From positions 1 through 64,000 of the forward strand of contig JALHMQ010000006.1 of the NCBI GenBank assembly GCA_022843955.1: a stretch of 64,000 nucleotides of DNA, given 5' to 3'. The first letter of the stretch is position 1. Each line of letters begins with the position of its first letter. Below the pieces are notes generated by a model. It made no database searches. It was given only the letters and a program-made list of their open reading frames with translations, and was not told where the DNA came from. The DNA is from Burkholderiaceae bacterium. Lineage in GTDB: Bacteria > Pseudomonadota > Gammaproteobacteria > Burkholderiales > Burkholderiaceae_F. The translations under genes and the position numbers were made by a program. This document shows, in pieces, positions 53,086-61,717 of the stretch.

Positions 53086-54977
53086 TGGACGACGCCAGCC
53101 CGCGGTCGAACCGGCCCGTCGCCCGCACCGGCCACGGCGCGACCATCCGCTGGATCAGCGGACCGGTGATGCGCGCCACCGTGCTGCCCGGCGCCGCGTT
53201 CCGGTTGCGCGAGGCGATCCGGGTCGGGCCGCAGCAGTTGCTCGGCGAGGTAATCCGCGTGCAGCAGGACGAGATCGTCGCGCAGGTCTACGAAGACACC
53301 ACCGGCCTGCGCCCCGGCGTGACCATCGAAGGCAGCGGCGAGCTGCTCGGCATTGCCGTCGGGCCGCACCTGCTGGGTGACATCTTCGATGGCCTGCTGC
53401 GGCCGCTGCGCGCCATGGATGCGCAGGGCCAGGCGTTGCCGCACGCGCAGGCGGCGCGCCACGTGCTGCCCGGCCCGCCGGCGGCGAGTGCGCTGCGCAT
53501 GCGCTTCACCCCCGCGGTCGAGGTCGGCGCCACCCTGGCCGGCGGTGCCGTGTTCGGCACGGTCACGCGCCGGGATGGCCACGGCCGCACCCAGAGCGCG
53601 CTGGTGCCACCGCTGCTTGCCGGTCGCGTCGCGCACATCGCCGCCGCCGGCGAGGTCACTGTCAACGAGCCCTTGCTGCAGTTGGTCGATGCGCAGCAGA
53701 AGACGCACGACATCGCACTCGCCCACTTCTGGCCGGTACGCACACCGCGTCCGGTGCAGGCGCGCCTGCCGAGCGACGAGCCGCTGATCACCGGCCAGCG
53801 CATCCTCGACTCGCTGTTCCCGGTGGCGCGCGGCGGCAAGGGCGCGATCCCGGGCGGCTTTGGTACCGGCAAGACAATCCTGCTCGAATCGCTCGCCAAG
53901 GGCTGCAATGCCGACGTCATCGTCTATCTCGGCTGCGGCGAACGCGGCAACGAGATGGCCGGCGTGCTGGAGGAGTTCCCGACGCTGGAGGACCCGCGCA
54001 CCGGCCGCCCGCTGATGGAGCGCACCGTCATCATCGCCAACACCAGCAACATGCCGGTGGCCGCGCGCGAGGCGAGCATCTACTGCGCGGCCACCGTGGC
54101 CGAGTACTTCCGCGACCAGGGTCTGCACGTAGCGCTGATGGCCGACTCCACCTCGCGCTGGGCCGAGGCGCTGCGCGAGGTGTCCGGCCGCTTTGGCGAA
54201 CTGCCGGGCGAGGGCGGCTACCCGACCTATCTCGCCAGCCGGCTGGCCGACTTCTACGAGCGTGCCGCCAAGGTGCGCACGCTGGCCGGCGCGGTCGGCT
54301 CGGTCACGCTGCTCGGGTCGATCTCGCCGCCGTCGGGCGACTTTTCCGAGCCGGTGACGAGTCACACCAAACGCTATGTGCGCAGCTTCTGGGCGCTCGA
54401 TGCCAAGCGCGCACAGGCGCGCTTCTACCCCGCCGTCAACCCGCTGCAAAGCTACAGCGAAGACTCGCTCGACATGGCGGTGTGGTGGCAGGATATCTAC
54501 GCCGGCGTGACCACCGCGCGCGGGCGCGCCGCCAGCGGCGAGAACGAATGGCTGGAGCTGCGCCGCCGCGTGCTGACCCTGCTCGACGAGCAGGCGACGC
54601 TGGAACGCATGGCCCGCATCATCGGCAAGGACGCGCTGCCGGCGCGCCAGCGGCTGGCGCTGTCGTGCGCGGAGCTGTTCAACGAGGCGTTCCTGCGGCA
54701 GTCGGCGTTCAGCGCGGTCGATCGCAGCGCCAGCCCGCAGCGGCAGGCCTGCATGCTGCGGTTGCTCACGCACTTCATCGAGCAGGCGCAGCGCGCGCAG
54801 GAGGCCGGCAGCACGCCGGAGGCCATCTTCGCGCTCGACATCGTGCGGCCGCTGCAACGCATGGGCGAGGAGATCGGCGACGCGCAGCTCGAGCGCTTTG
54901 CGGCTCTTGCGCAGCGCATCGACACCGCCTTTGAAGCGCTTGCAGCCGCCGCGCCGCCGGCCACCGCCGCCGCTTGA
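53085..54977 (+). CDS. ntpA: V/A-type ATPase catalytic subunit A
   Basis: The 630-residue product has the A-type beta-barrel N-terminus (IRWISGPVMRATVLPGAAF), the non-homologous insert, the P-loop PGGFGTGKTILLES near residue 262, the catalytic Glu region GCGERGNEMAGVLEEFP and MADSTSRWAEALREVSGR, all typical of subunit A. ATG 53085 is used; a GTG one codon earlier is possible. The V/A class is clear; F-type ATPase lacks the insert. The 192-bp gap to subunit B shows no gene. Confidence 0.95.
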   Translation: MDDASPRSNRPVARTGHGATIRWISGPVMRATVLPGAAFRLREAIRVGPQQLLGEVIRVQQDEIVAQVYEDTTGLRPGVTIEGSGELLGIAVGPHLLGDIFDGLLRPLRAMDAQGQALPHAQAARHVLPGPPAASALRMRFTPAVEVGATLAGGAVFGTVTRRDGHGRTQSALVPPLLAGRVAHIAAAGEVTVNEPLLQLVDAQQKTHDIALAHFWPVRTPRPVQARLPSDEPLITGQRILDSLFPVARGGKGAIPGGFGTGKTILLESLAKGCNADVIVYLGCGERGNEMAGVLEEFPTLEDPRTGRPLMERTVIIANTSNMPVAAREASIYCAATVAEYFRDQGLHVALMADSTSRWAEALREVSGRFGELPGEGGYPTYLASRLADFYERAAKVRTLAGAVGSVTLLGSISPPSGDFSEPVTSHTKRYVRSFWALDAKRAQARFYPAVNPLQSYSEDSLDMAVWWQDIYAGVTTARGRAASGENEWLELRRRVLTLLDEQATLERMARIIGKDALPARQRLALSCAELFNEAFLRQSAFSAVDRSASPQRQACMLRLLTHFIEQAQRAQEAGSTPEAIFALDIVRPLQRMGEEIGDAQLERFAALAQRIDTAFEALAAAAPPATAAA

Positions 54978-55169
54978 GACGATGAACCCGCCGCGCCTTT
55001 CACCATTCGCGCCGCTGTGCGGCCGCTTCGGTACGGGCGGCCAGACCTTGAGCTGCGCGGCCCGCGCCGACGCGGCACGCGGCCGCAGCCGTCGCGGGGC
55101 TTCGGCGCCCACGCGCCACCCGCCCGCGCCGCGGAGCACGCCGACAGATTGAGCCGTCCGGGAGACGCC

Positions 55170-56582
55170 ATGCCACCCCGTGTCACCGTCCACGATGCCG
55201 CCCTCAAGCTCGACGGCCCGCTGCTGTTCGTGCGCCGCACGCTCGATGTCGGCTTGAACGAGGCGGTCGAGGTGATCGACCGTAACGGCCATCCGCGCCT
55301 GGGCCGCGTCGCCGCGCTTGACGAAGAGGCGGTGACGATCGAGATGCTCGAGCCCAGCGCCGGGCTCGGCCTGGCCGACACCGTGGTGCGCTTTCTGGGC
55401 ACGCCGATCGAGTTCGGCGTCGGCCCCGGGCTGCTCGGCCGCGTGTTCAACGGCGTGGGGCAGGTGATCGATGGCGGCCCGCCGATCGCCGTGAAGAAGC
55501 GTCTGCGCGTCGACGGCCTGCCGCTGAACCCGGTGGCGCGCGCCACACCGCGCGCGTTCATCGAGACCGGCATCAGCTCGGTCGACCTGATGAACTCGCT
55601 GGTGCGCGGGCAGAAGCTGCCGATCTTCTCCGGCGGCGGCCTGCCGCACGACCGCATCGCGGTGGAGATCGCCGGCCACGCGCGCCTGCTCACGCACGCT
55701 GCCGGTGAGCACGAGGAGTTCGCCATCGTGTTCTGCGGCATCGGCGTGCCGTACACCACCGCCGACTTTTTCCGCCGCTCGCTGGAGCAAAGCGGCGCGC
55801 TCGAACGCAGCGCGCTGTTCCTCAACCTGGCCAGCGATTCGAGCACGCAGCGGCTGCTCACGCCGCGCTTTGCGCTGACCGCCGCCGAGTACCTCGCCTT
55901 CGAGGAAGGCAAGCACGTGCTCGCGATCGTCACCGACCTCACCAACTACTGCGAGGCGCTGCGCGAGGTGGCCGGCGCCAAAGGCGAGGTGCCAGGGCGC
56001 AAGGGCTTTCCGGGCTACATGTACTCTGATCTCGCCACGCTGTACGAGCGCGCCGGCTGCGTGCACGGCTCGGCCGGCACCCTGACGCAACTGCCGATCC
56101 TCACCATGCCGAACGACGACATCGGCCACCCGATCCCCGACCTGTCGGGTTACATCACCGAAGGCCAGATCGTGCTGTCACGCGAGCTGGACCGGGCCGG
56201 CGTCTATCCGCCGGTCAACGTGCTGCCGAGCCTGTCGCGCCTGATGAAGGACGGCACCGGCGCCGGCTACACGCACGCCGACCACCCGGCACTGGCGAGT
56301 CAGCTCTATGCGGCGTATGCGCGCGCCACTCAGGCGCGCCTGCTTGCCAGCGTGGTCGGCGAGGAAGGGCTGTCCGAAAACGACCGCGGCTACCTTGCGC
56401 TGGGCACGGCGTTCGAGCGACAGCTCGTCAACCAGTCCGGCGCGCGCACGCTGGCGCACAGCATGGAGGCTGGCTGGCAACTGCTGCGGGGCTTGCCGCG
56501 CAGCGAACTGGCACGCCTGTCGGATGCGCAGATCGAGGCGCACCTCGGCGCCGCGACTCGCGCCGACGCCGTGCCGGCATGA
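55170..56582 (+). CDS. ntpB: V/A-type ATPase subunit B
   Basis: The 470-residue nucleotide-binding but non-catalytic subunit has a degenerate P-loop (IFSGGGLPHDRIAVEIA), the blocks GISSVDLMNSLVRGQKLP and GFPGYMYSDLATLYERAG, and TMPNDDIGHPIPDLSGYITEG read in order. ATG 55170 follows GGGAGACGCC. Length matches V/A-type B subunits. Confidence 0.95.
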   Translation: MPPRVTVHDAALKLDGPLLFVRRTLDVGLNEAVEVIDRNGHPRLGRVAALDEEAVTIEMLEPSAGLGLADTVVRFLGTPIEFGVGPGLLGRVFNGVGQVIDGGPPIAVKKRLRVDGLPLNPVARATPRAFIETGISSVDLMNSLVRGQKLPIFSGGGLPHDRIAVEIAGHARLLTHAAGEHEEFAIVFCGIGVPYTTADFFRRSLEQSGALERSALFLNLASDSSTQRLLTPRFALTAAEYLAFEEGKHVLAIVTDLTNYCEALREVAGAKGEVPGRKGFPGYMYSDLATLYERAGCVHGSAGTLTQLPILTMPNDDIGHPIPDLSGYITEGQIVLSRELDRAGVYPPVNVLPSLSRLMKDGTGAGYTHADHPALASQLYAAYARATQARLLASVVGEEGLSENDRGYLALGTAFERQLVNQSGARTLAHSMEAGWQLLRGLPRSELARLSDAQIEAHLGAATRADAVPA

Positions 56583-56606
56583 CACTGCACCACTGAGGGG
56601 CGCGCC

Positions 56607-57218
56607 ATGGCGGAGTTCACCCCCACCCGCAGCCTCGCCATCGCCCTTCAGGACGAGCGGCGCACGATGCGCGAGGGCTATGCGTTCCTCGACGAGAAGT
56701 GCCTGCTGCTGGCGGGCGAAATGCTGCGCGCCGTGCGGCTGTGGCGCGAGCACAGACGCACGTGGCGCGCCGCCTGGCGCGTGGCACGCAGTGCGCTGCG
56801 CGCGGCGATCGCGCGCCATGGCTTGCAGGGGCTGCAGCTGTATCCGGCCGTCGAGCTGACGGCCACGCTCAGTACGCAGCGGCGCACGTTGCTGGGGGTG
56901 ACGCTGCAATCGGCAACGCTGGTCGCTGCACCGCCACCCACCGCGATGGAAGCGGCGGCCAATCCGTCGCCGGAGGCCGAGGCCTGCCGGCGTGCGTTCG
57001 CGAGCCTGCTGCCGCTGGCCACCGAGATGGCCGCGCTGTCAGGCGACCTGGCGCGCCTGCATGCGGAGTACCGCCGCACCGTGCGCCGCGTTCGCGCGTT
57101 GCAGGACGTGCTGCTGCCGGAGATCGAAACCACGTTGGCCGAGATCGAGACCAGCCTGGAAGAATTGGAACAGGACGAGGCCGCGGTGCTGCGCCGGGTG
57201 GCGCTCCAGCGCGAGTAG
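56607..57218 (+). CDS. ntpD: V/A-type ATPase subunit D (central rotor)
   Basis: The 203-residue product is two long helices around a short loop, as in subunit D: PTRSLAIALQDERRTMREGY near the N-terminus (the usual PTK..L..LK pattern) and RRTVRRVRALQDVLLPEIET near residue 155. ATG 56607 follows GAGGGG. It closes the nine-gene cluster; chrA follows on the other strand. Confidence 0.92.
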   Translation: MAEFTPTRSLAIALQDERRTMREGYAFLDEKCLLLAGEMLRAVRLWREHRRTWRAAWRVARSALRAAIARHGLQGLQLYPAVELTATLSTQRRTLLGVTLQSATLVAAPPPTAMEAAANPSPEAEACRRAFASLLPLATEMAALSGDLARLHAEYRRTVRRVRALQDVLLPEIETTLAEIETSLEELEQDEAAVLRRVALQRE

Positions 57219-57241
57219 GTGTTCCCGCGGCGCCAGCGGCT

Positions 57242-58606
57242 TCAGCGCTGCAGCAGGTGCCAGGCCAGGCCAACCAAGGCGCAGGCAGCGATCACGCTGA
57301 TCACGCCGAGCTTGAAGCGCAGCAGCGCCACCAGTGCGACGAGGGCCAGCGCCACCGCGAAAACATCCACCGCGCCCTGCGCCCAGAACACATGACCGGC
57401 GAAGAACACGGCGAGGTTGACGATCACGCCCACCACCGCCGCGGTGATCGCCGTCAGCGGTGCGGTGAAGCGCAGGTCGCCATGGGTCGATTCGACCAGC
57501 GGCCCACCGGCGAAGATGAACACGAAGCTCGGCAGGAAGGTGAAGAAGGTGACGGTGCAGGCGGCTAGCACGGCGCTGGCGAGCATCGACTCCGCACCGA
57601 ACAGCGGCGCCTGCCAGCCGCCGACGAAGCCGACAAACGCCACCACCATGATCAGCGGCCCGGGGGTGGTCTCGCCGAGCGCGAGCCCGGCAATCATCTG
57701 CGGCCCGGTCAGCCAGCCATAGTGCTCGACCGCACCCTGGTAGACGTAGGGCAGCACGGCATAGGCACCACCGAAAGTCAGCAGCGCCGCCTTGGTGAAG
57801 AACCAGCCCATCGTGGCAAGCAGACCGTCCTTGCCGCCCGGGCCGAGGACGAGCAGCGCCATCGCCGCCAGCCACAAGCCGAGACCGGTCAATGCGATCA
57901 GCAGCAGGTGCGCACGCGACGCCCGCGCGTGCGCTGGTGTCGGCGTGTCGTCGTCTATCACCGCCGGTGCTGCGCGCGTCGACGTCACCGAGCCCGGCGC
58001 GGCACCGCCCAGGGCGAAGTACCGCGGCGTCAGACGACCGCCGACGATGCCGATCAGCGCCGCCGCCAGCACGATGGCGGGAAACGGCACCCGCAGCGCG
58101 AACAGGGCGATGAAGGCCGCCGCCGCGATCGCCCACAGCCACGCGTTCTTCAGCGTGCGCTGACCAATGCGCCAGGCGGCATGCAGCACGATCGCCACCA
58201 CCGCCGGCTTGATGCCGTAGAACAGACCCGCCACCACGGGCAGGTCACCCAAGGCGACGTACAACCACGACAGCAGGATCAGCACCAGCAGCGACGGCAG
58301 GACGAACAGCCCGCCCGCGACCAGGCCACCCCAGGTGCGATGCAACAGCCAGCCGATATAGGTCGCCAGCTGCTGCGCCTCAGGGCCGGGCAGCAGCATG
58401 CAGTAGTTGAGCGCATGCAGGAACCGCCGCTCGCTGATCCAGCGGCGCCGCTCAACGAGTTCGGCATGCATGATCGCGATCTGGCCGGCAGGACCGCCAA
58501 AGCTGATGCAGCCCAGCTTCAGCCAGAAGCGCAGCGCAGTGGCGAAGGTCGGGGCGGGCGGGCGATCAGAAGGCGGACGCGCGGTCACTGCGGCTGGAGA
58601 AAACAA
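57242..58606 (-). CDS. chrA: Chromate transporter (CHR family, two-domain form)
   Basis: ChrA exports chromate from the cytoplasm. The 454-residue product has two homologous CHR domains: the first with FGGPAGQIAIMHAELVERR and NYCMLLPGPEAQQLATYIGW near 35-85, the second with FGGAYAVLPYVYQGAVEHYG and ALGETTPGPLIMVVAFVGF near 275-330, and about ten helices. The start is uncertain: TTG 58606 or GTG 58588. It is convergent with the ATPase cluster. The 215 bp between it and the octaheme gene hold nothing recognised. Confidence 0.93.
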   Translation of the reverse strand: MFSPAAVTARPPSDRPPAPTFATALRFWLKLGCISFGGPAGQIAIMHAELVERRRWISERRFLHALNYCMLLPGPEAQQLATYIGWLLHRTWGGLVAGGLFVLPSLLVLILLSWLYVALGDLPVVAGLFYGIKPAVVAIVLHAAWRIGQRTLKNAWLWAIAAAAFIALFALRVPFPAIVLAAALIGIVGGRLTPRYFALGGAAPGSVTSTRAAPAVIDDDTPTPAHARASRAHLLLIALTGLGLWLAAMALLVLGPGGKDGLLATMGWFFTKAALLTFGGAYAVLPYVYQGAVEHYGWLTGPQMIAGLALGETTPGPLIMVVAFVGFVGGWQAPLFGAESMLASAVLAACTVTFFTFLPSFVFIFAGGPLVESTHGDLRFTAPLTAITAAVVGVIVNLAVFFAGHVFWAQGAVDVFAVALALVALVALLRFKLGVISVIAACALVGLAWHLLQR

Positions 58607-58821
58607 AGTCTCTGTGCGCCGCAGCTTAGGCGGTTTGACGGCGCAATTGCCGGGTCAGCCGCGCGCCAGCCAGGGGTCGCTTCGCCGCCCATGCGGCCAT
58701 GCGCCGCGATAGAGCGGGGCGGAAGTCACCCCTGTCCACAACAGAGGCGGCGTTCACGTGGAGCCGAACCACAGCAGGTCGACTTGATACCGATCTGCCT
58801 GGTCCGAGCGTGACTACGCTC

Positions 58822-60177
58822 CTACTTCTTCGGCGCCTTGACGGAAAGATCGACCTCCGGCCACTTCCTGCCATGGCACGCCGGGTTCGAACAGAAATTG
58901 CCGCCCTCCGAGCCCTGCTTGGTATCGCCATGGCACGACTCGCACCGTGCGGTCACCTGATCGCGGTGATCGTGCATGAAATTGGGCTTGGAATGGCTGG
59001 ACGGCGGCGCGTTGCCCTCCTTGCCGGCGACCAGCGATGGAACCGAACCTTCGCCGACCTCGCGCACCACCTGCGGCAGGTCATGACACAACGTGCACTG
59101 CAGGCGGATCGAGTCGCCCGTCTCGCTCAAGTGCTTGCCGTTGTGGCAGCGGAAGCAGCCGGCGGAGTCCTTGTGGCCCGAATGATCGGCGAACGACTTC
59201 CAACTCAGTCCCTCATGGGAGAACGACGACTGCACGAGGATGCGCGTCATCTCGGTCGCAAACTTTTTCTCGAGCGCGCGCGTCTCGTCGTCCATCTTGC
59301 CTGCGGGCGCCGACTGCGCGACCAGCTTCTCGATCTGCGGCCGCAACTCCTTCTCCGGGCCCGTCATCGTCGAGGCCTTTTCGATCAGCGCCACGGCCCG
59401 CGCCTTGGCCGACGGTAGTGCGCGATCGATCTTTCCTTCAGAGATGGCGCGATCGACCATGTCCTCCGGGTTCTCGAACGGATGGCCGACGGCGTTATGG
59501 CAGTCGAAGCACTCCATGCGCCGCACCGGGTGCTTCTTGATCTCGTCAGCGGACAGCTTGGTGGTCGCGTCGACGTACGTCGTGACCGTGCCGTCGGCTT
59601 TCGTCACCTGGACCCAGGGAATGTCGCGACGCTGCGGGTCGGTAGAGATGAAGTTGACTTCGTTCTCGATGTGCCAATGGATGCCCTTGACGTCCTTGTC
59701 GCGAGCGGCGCCCACGCCCGTATGCAGCATCAGGCGGTAGATGGTCTCGCTGCTTTCTTCGTCGGTCGCATAACGCTTCTTCAGCGACAGGCTGTCGCGG
59801 TGCACGGCTGACGGCCAGTGGCAACTCTCGCAGTGGTCGCGCGACGGCCGCAGCGTGTGCGACGTCAGCGGACGCTCGTAGCCGACGATCATTCCCCACA
59901 GTTCGCGCCAGTGGGTCGTCTTCAGTCCTATCAGGTGCAGGGTGGAGAGCCGCCCCATGTGGCACTCCACGCAGTCGACCCGGGCATGAGAGGACTCGGC
60001 ATGGGCTCGCGGTTCCTCCGGATGCACCTCGTGGCACATGTTGGCGCAGAACGCGTTGCTGTTGGAGTACTCCCAGCCGACGATGGTGCCTGCGCCGAGC
60101 ACGGCGAAGGCGATCAACCCAAGGACGACACTGGTCGCCATCCCTGCCATCGTCGCGCGCTTGAAGTTGATTTTCAT
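58822..60177 (-). CDS. Octaheme NapC/NirT-type membrane-anchored cytochrome c
   Basis: The 451-residue product has an N-terminal helix (SVVLGLIAFAVLGAGTIVGW) and starts like NapC/NirT quinol dehydrogenases, but is much longer. Heme sites are CANMCH (CX3CH), CVECH, CESCH, CFDCH, CFRCH, CTLCH, CESCH and CSNPACH (CX4CH): eight in all, two with unusual spacing. ATG 60177 gives the helix at normal distance. It closes the operon that begins with the 11-heme cytochrome. Likely a quinol-facing or periplasmic relay; exact reaction unknown. Confidence 0.85.
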   Translation of the reverse strand: MKINFKRATMAGMATSVVLGLIAFAVLGAGTIVGWEYSNSNAFCANMCHEVHPEEPRAHAESSHARVDCVECHMGRLSTLHLIGLKTTHWRELWGMIVGYERPLTSHTLRPSRDHCESCHWPSAVHRDSLSLKKRYATDEESSETIYRLMLHTGVGAARDKDVKGIHWHIENEVNFISTDPQRRDIPWVQVTKADGTVTTYVDATTKLSADEIKKHPVRRMECFDCHNAVGHPFENPEDMVDRAISEGKIDRALPSAKARAVALIEKASTMTGPEKELRPQIEKLVAQSAPAGKMDDETRALEKKFATEMTRILVQSSFSHEGLSWKSFADHSGHKDSAGCFRCHNGKHLSETGDSIRLQCTLCHDLPQVVREVGEGSVPSLVAGKEGNAPPSSHSKPNFMHDHRDQVTARCESCHGDTKQGSEGGNFCSNPACHGRKWPEVDLSVKAPKK

Positions 60178-60403
60178 GGGATATCTCGCTGTCTTGGGCT
60201 GAACGGGAACTGGCTCGCCACAGCGGGACACTCGCCGCTGAAAGGCAACTCTGTGGATGCTAGCTGTTCAGGCAAACCATGAACCACGAAAATGCTTGGA
60301 AAAGCGCGAGGACGCAGACACCCCGACACTTCTCATTGTTATGACACCGTCGGCGCTCATGGACAGGCGGCGCGCTGCGCGTGGCGATTGCCAACGCAAT
60401 AAC

Positions 60404-60430
60404 CGAACGGGCCAGCGACTGGCCCGTTCG
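60404..60430 (-). terminator. Hairpin after the second small cytochrome gene
   Basis: Arms CGAACGGGCCAG (60404-60415) and CTGGCCCGTTCG (60419-60430) with a 3-nt loop lie 22 bp after the cytochrome stop. The following minus-strand sequence (GTTATTG) is only partly T-rich, so it may reduce rather than end transcription before the octaheme gene. Confidence 0.6.
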
Positions 60431-60451
60431 TCCATCCACTGCAAGTACCAG

Positions 60452-60733
60452 TTACTGCGCGACCATCCAGGTCAGCGCCGCCTTCAGATCGGCATCGCTC
60501 ATCTTGGGCTTCGGATGATCGTCCTTCTCGGCCTTCAGGTCAGCGGCCAGCTTGTCCAGATCCTTGCCCTTGAACTTGGCGCCCAGCGTCTTCACTGACT
60601 CGCCCTTCTTCTTCTTGTCCATGTCGTGACACTTGAGACAGCCGCCGTCCTTCCAGAGCTTGTCCGAAGCCAGGGCCGGACCGGCCGCCAGCACGCCAAA
60701 CGCCACCACGCCTGCAACAATCATCGACTTCAT
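60452..60733 (-). CDS. Small periplasmic class I cytochrome c, second copy
   Basis: The 93-residue product has a signal peptide (cut at ALASD, residue 23), heme site GCLKCHDMDKKKKGESVK and the C-terminal helix DADLKAALTWMVAQ with a Met ligand candidate. ATG 60733 follows GGAGG. It is paralogous to 47851-48147 through CLKCHxxDKKKKG. It sits between the cytochrome b gene (101 bp upstream) and the octaheme gene, so it probably shuttles electrons for this module. Confidence 0.92.
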   Translation of the reverse strand: MKSMIVAGVVAFGVLAAGPALASDKLWKDGGCLKCHDMDKKKKGESVKTLGAKFKGKDLDKLAADLKAEKDDHPKPKMSDADLKAALTWMVAQ

Positions 60734-60834
60734 ACGCTCTTCCTCCAAAAGTTGAACTGCATGCGGCATCAATGCGCGGAACCTTCCCGCGGATGACACC
60801 GGCGATAGGTTATGTGATCCAGTGACTGTTCCCG

Positions 60835-61707
60835 CTAGTGCGACAGCAGGCTGTAAATCATCAGCACGATGGTGAGCAGGCCGAGGATCAGGCCGGCGCC
60901 GCCCACTACCCAGGCAAGCATCAGCTTGCTGGCGCTCGGCGCTTCCGCCTCGAGCGACTTCAACTGGCCCGTCTGCTGCATGCGCTCGTACTCGAGCGGG
61001 CGCTCTTCCTTGAACTCGTGTTCCGAGATCGTGCCAGTGAAGACCACCGTATCCATCGGGAACTTCTCGGCCCGCAAGTGACCGTTGAAGAAGTGGATGG
61101 TGAAGATGAAGCCGATGGCCAGCAACGCCTCGTGGCCATGCACCAGGGTCGCAACGTTGAAGACCCAGCCAGGCAGGATGCCGGACAGCTCTTCGAAGAA
61201 CCAAAGTATCAGGCCCGAGCCGCCGATGATGAACATCCCCCAGAAGACCGCCATGTAGTCGAACTTCTCCCAGTACGTGTAGCGGTCGAACTTCGGCCGC
61301 GGCCCCATACCCAGGAAGAACTTCATGTGCTGATACAGATCGACCGCGTCCTTGGGCTGCGGGACCATCGACTCCGGCCCCCACAACACGGTCAGGATGC
61401 TCTTGCTCGCCAGCCCCTTCCAGAGGAACTGGAAGATGTGGACGAAGAACACCACCCCCATCAGCACCGCACTGGCGCGATGAACGAACGCCGCGCCTTC
61501 AAAGCCGCCCATCACACCAGCCACGGCCTGTCCCCAGGCGGCGTACGGGAACAACAGCGGCAGGCCGCTGAGCGAGCAGCCGATGAACGCAAACATCATG
61601 GCGGCATGCAGCCAGCGTTCGAGCACGCCGAAGCGCCGGTAGTGGCGCCCAGTGTGCGCGTGCGCACCGACCATCGGGCCCGTACCGGTCCCCACTGAAG
61701 CAGACAT
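60835..61707 (-). CDS. Five-helix cytochrome b (formate dehydrogenase gamma/hydrogenase b type)
   Basis: The 290-residue product has five helices with the histidine pattern of FdnI/HydC-type di-heme b subunits: RWLHAAMMFAFIGC near 30, FVHRASAVLMGVVFFVHIFQF near 75, and ATLVHGHEALLAIGFIFTIH near 190. The cytoplasmic-side loop GTISEHEFKEERPLEYERM and a final helix follow. ATG 61707 follows AAGGAG. It starts 10 bp after the 11-heme gene, so both are co-translated: a membrane quinone reaction site with a multiheme partner. Confidence 0.9.
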   Translation of the reverse strand: MSASVGTGTGPMVGAHAHTGRHYRRFGVLERWLHAAMMFAFIGCSLSGLPLLFPYAAWGQAVAGVMGGFEGAAFVHRASAVLMGVVFFVHIFQFLWKGLASKSILTVLWGPESMVPQPKDAVDLYQHMKFFLGMGPRPKFDRYTYWEKFDYMAVFWGMFIIGGSGLILWFFEELSGILPGWVFNVATLVHGHEALLAIGFIFTIHFFNGHLRAEKFPMDTVVFTGTISEHEFKEERPLEYERMQQTGQLKSLEAEAPSASKLMLAWVVGGAGLILGLLTIVLMIYSLLSH

Positions 61708-61717
61708 CTGTAACTCC

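Noticed and set aside
52110-56129. Very long open frame on the minus strand (over 1300 codons) opposite the ATPase genes
   Set aside because: It is the antisense shadow of high-GC subunits E, A and B, His/Arg/Ala-rich, with no domain, ribosome site or promoter.
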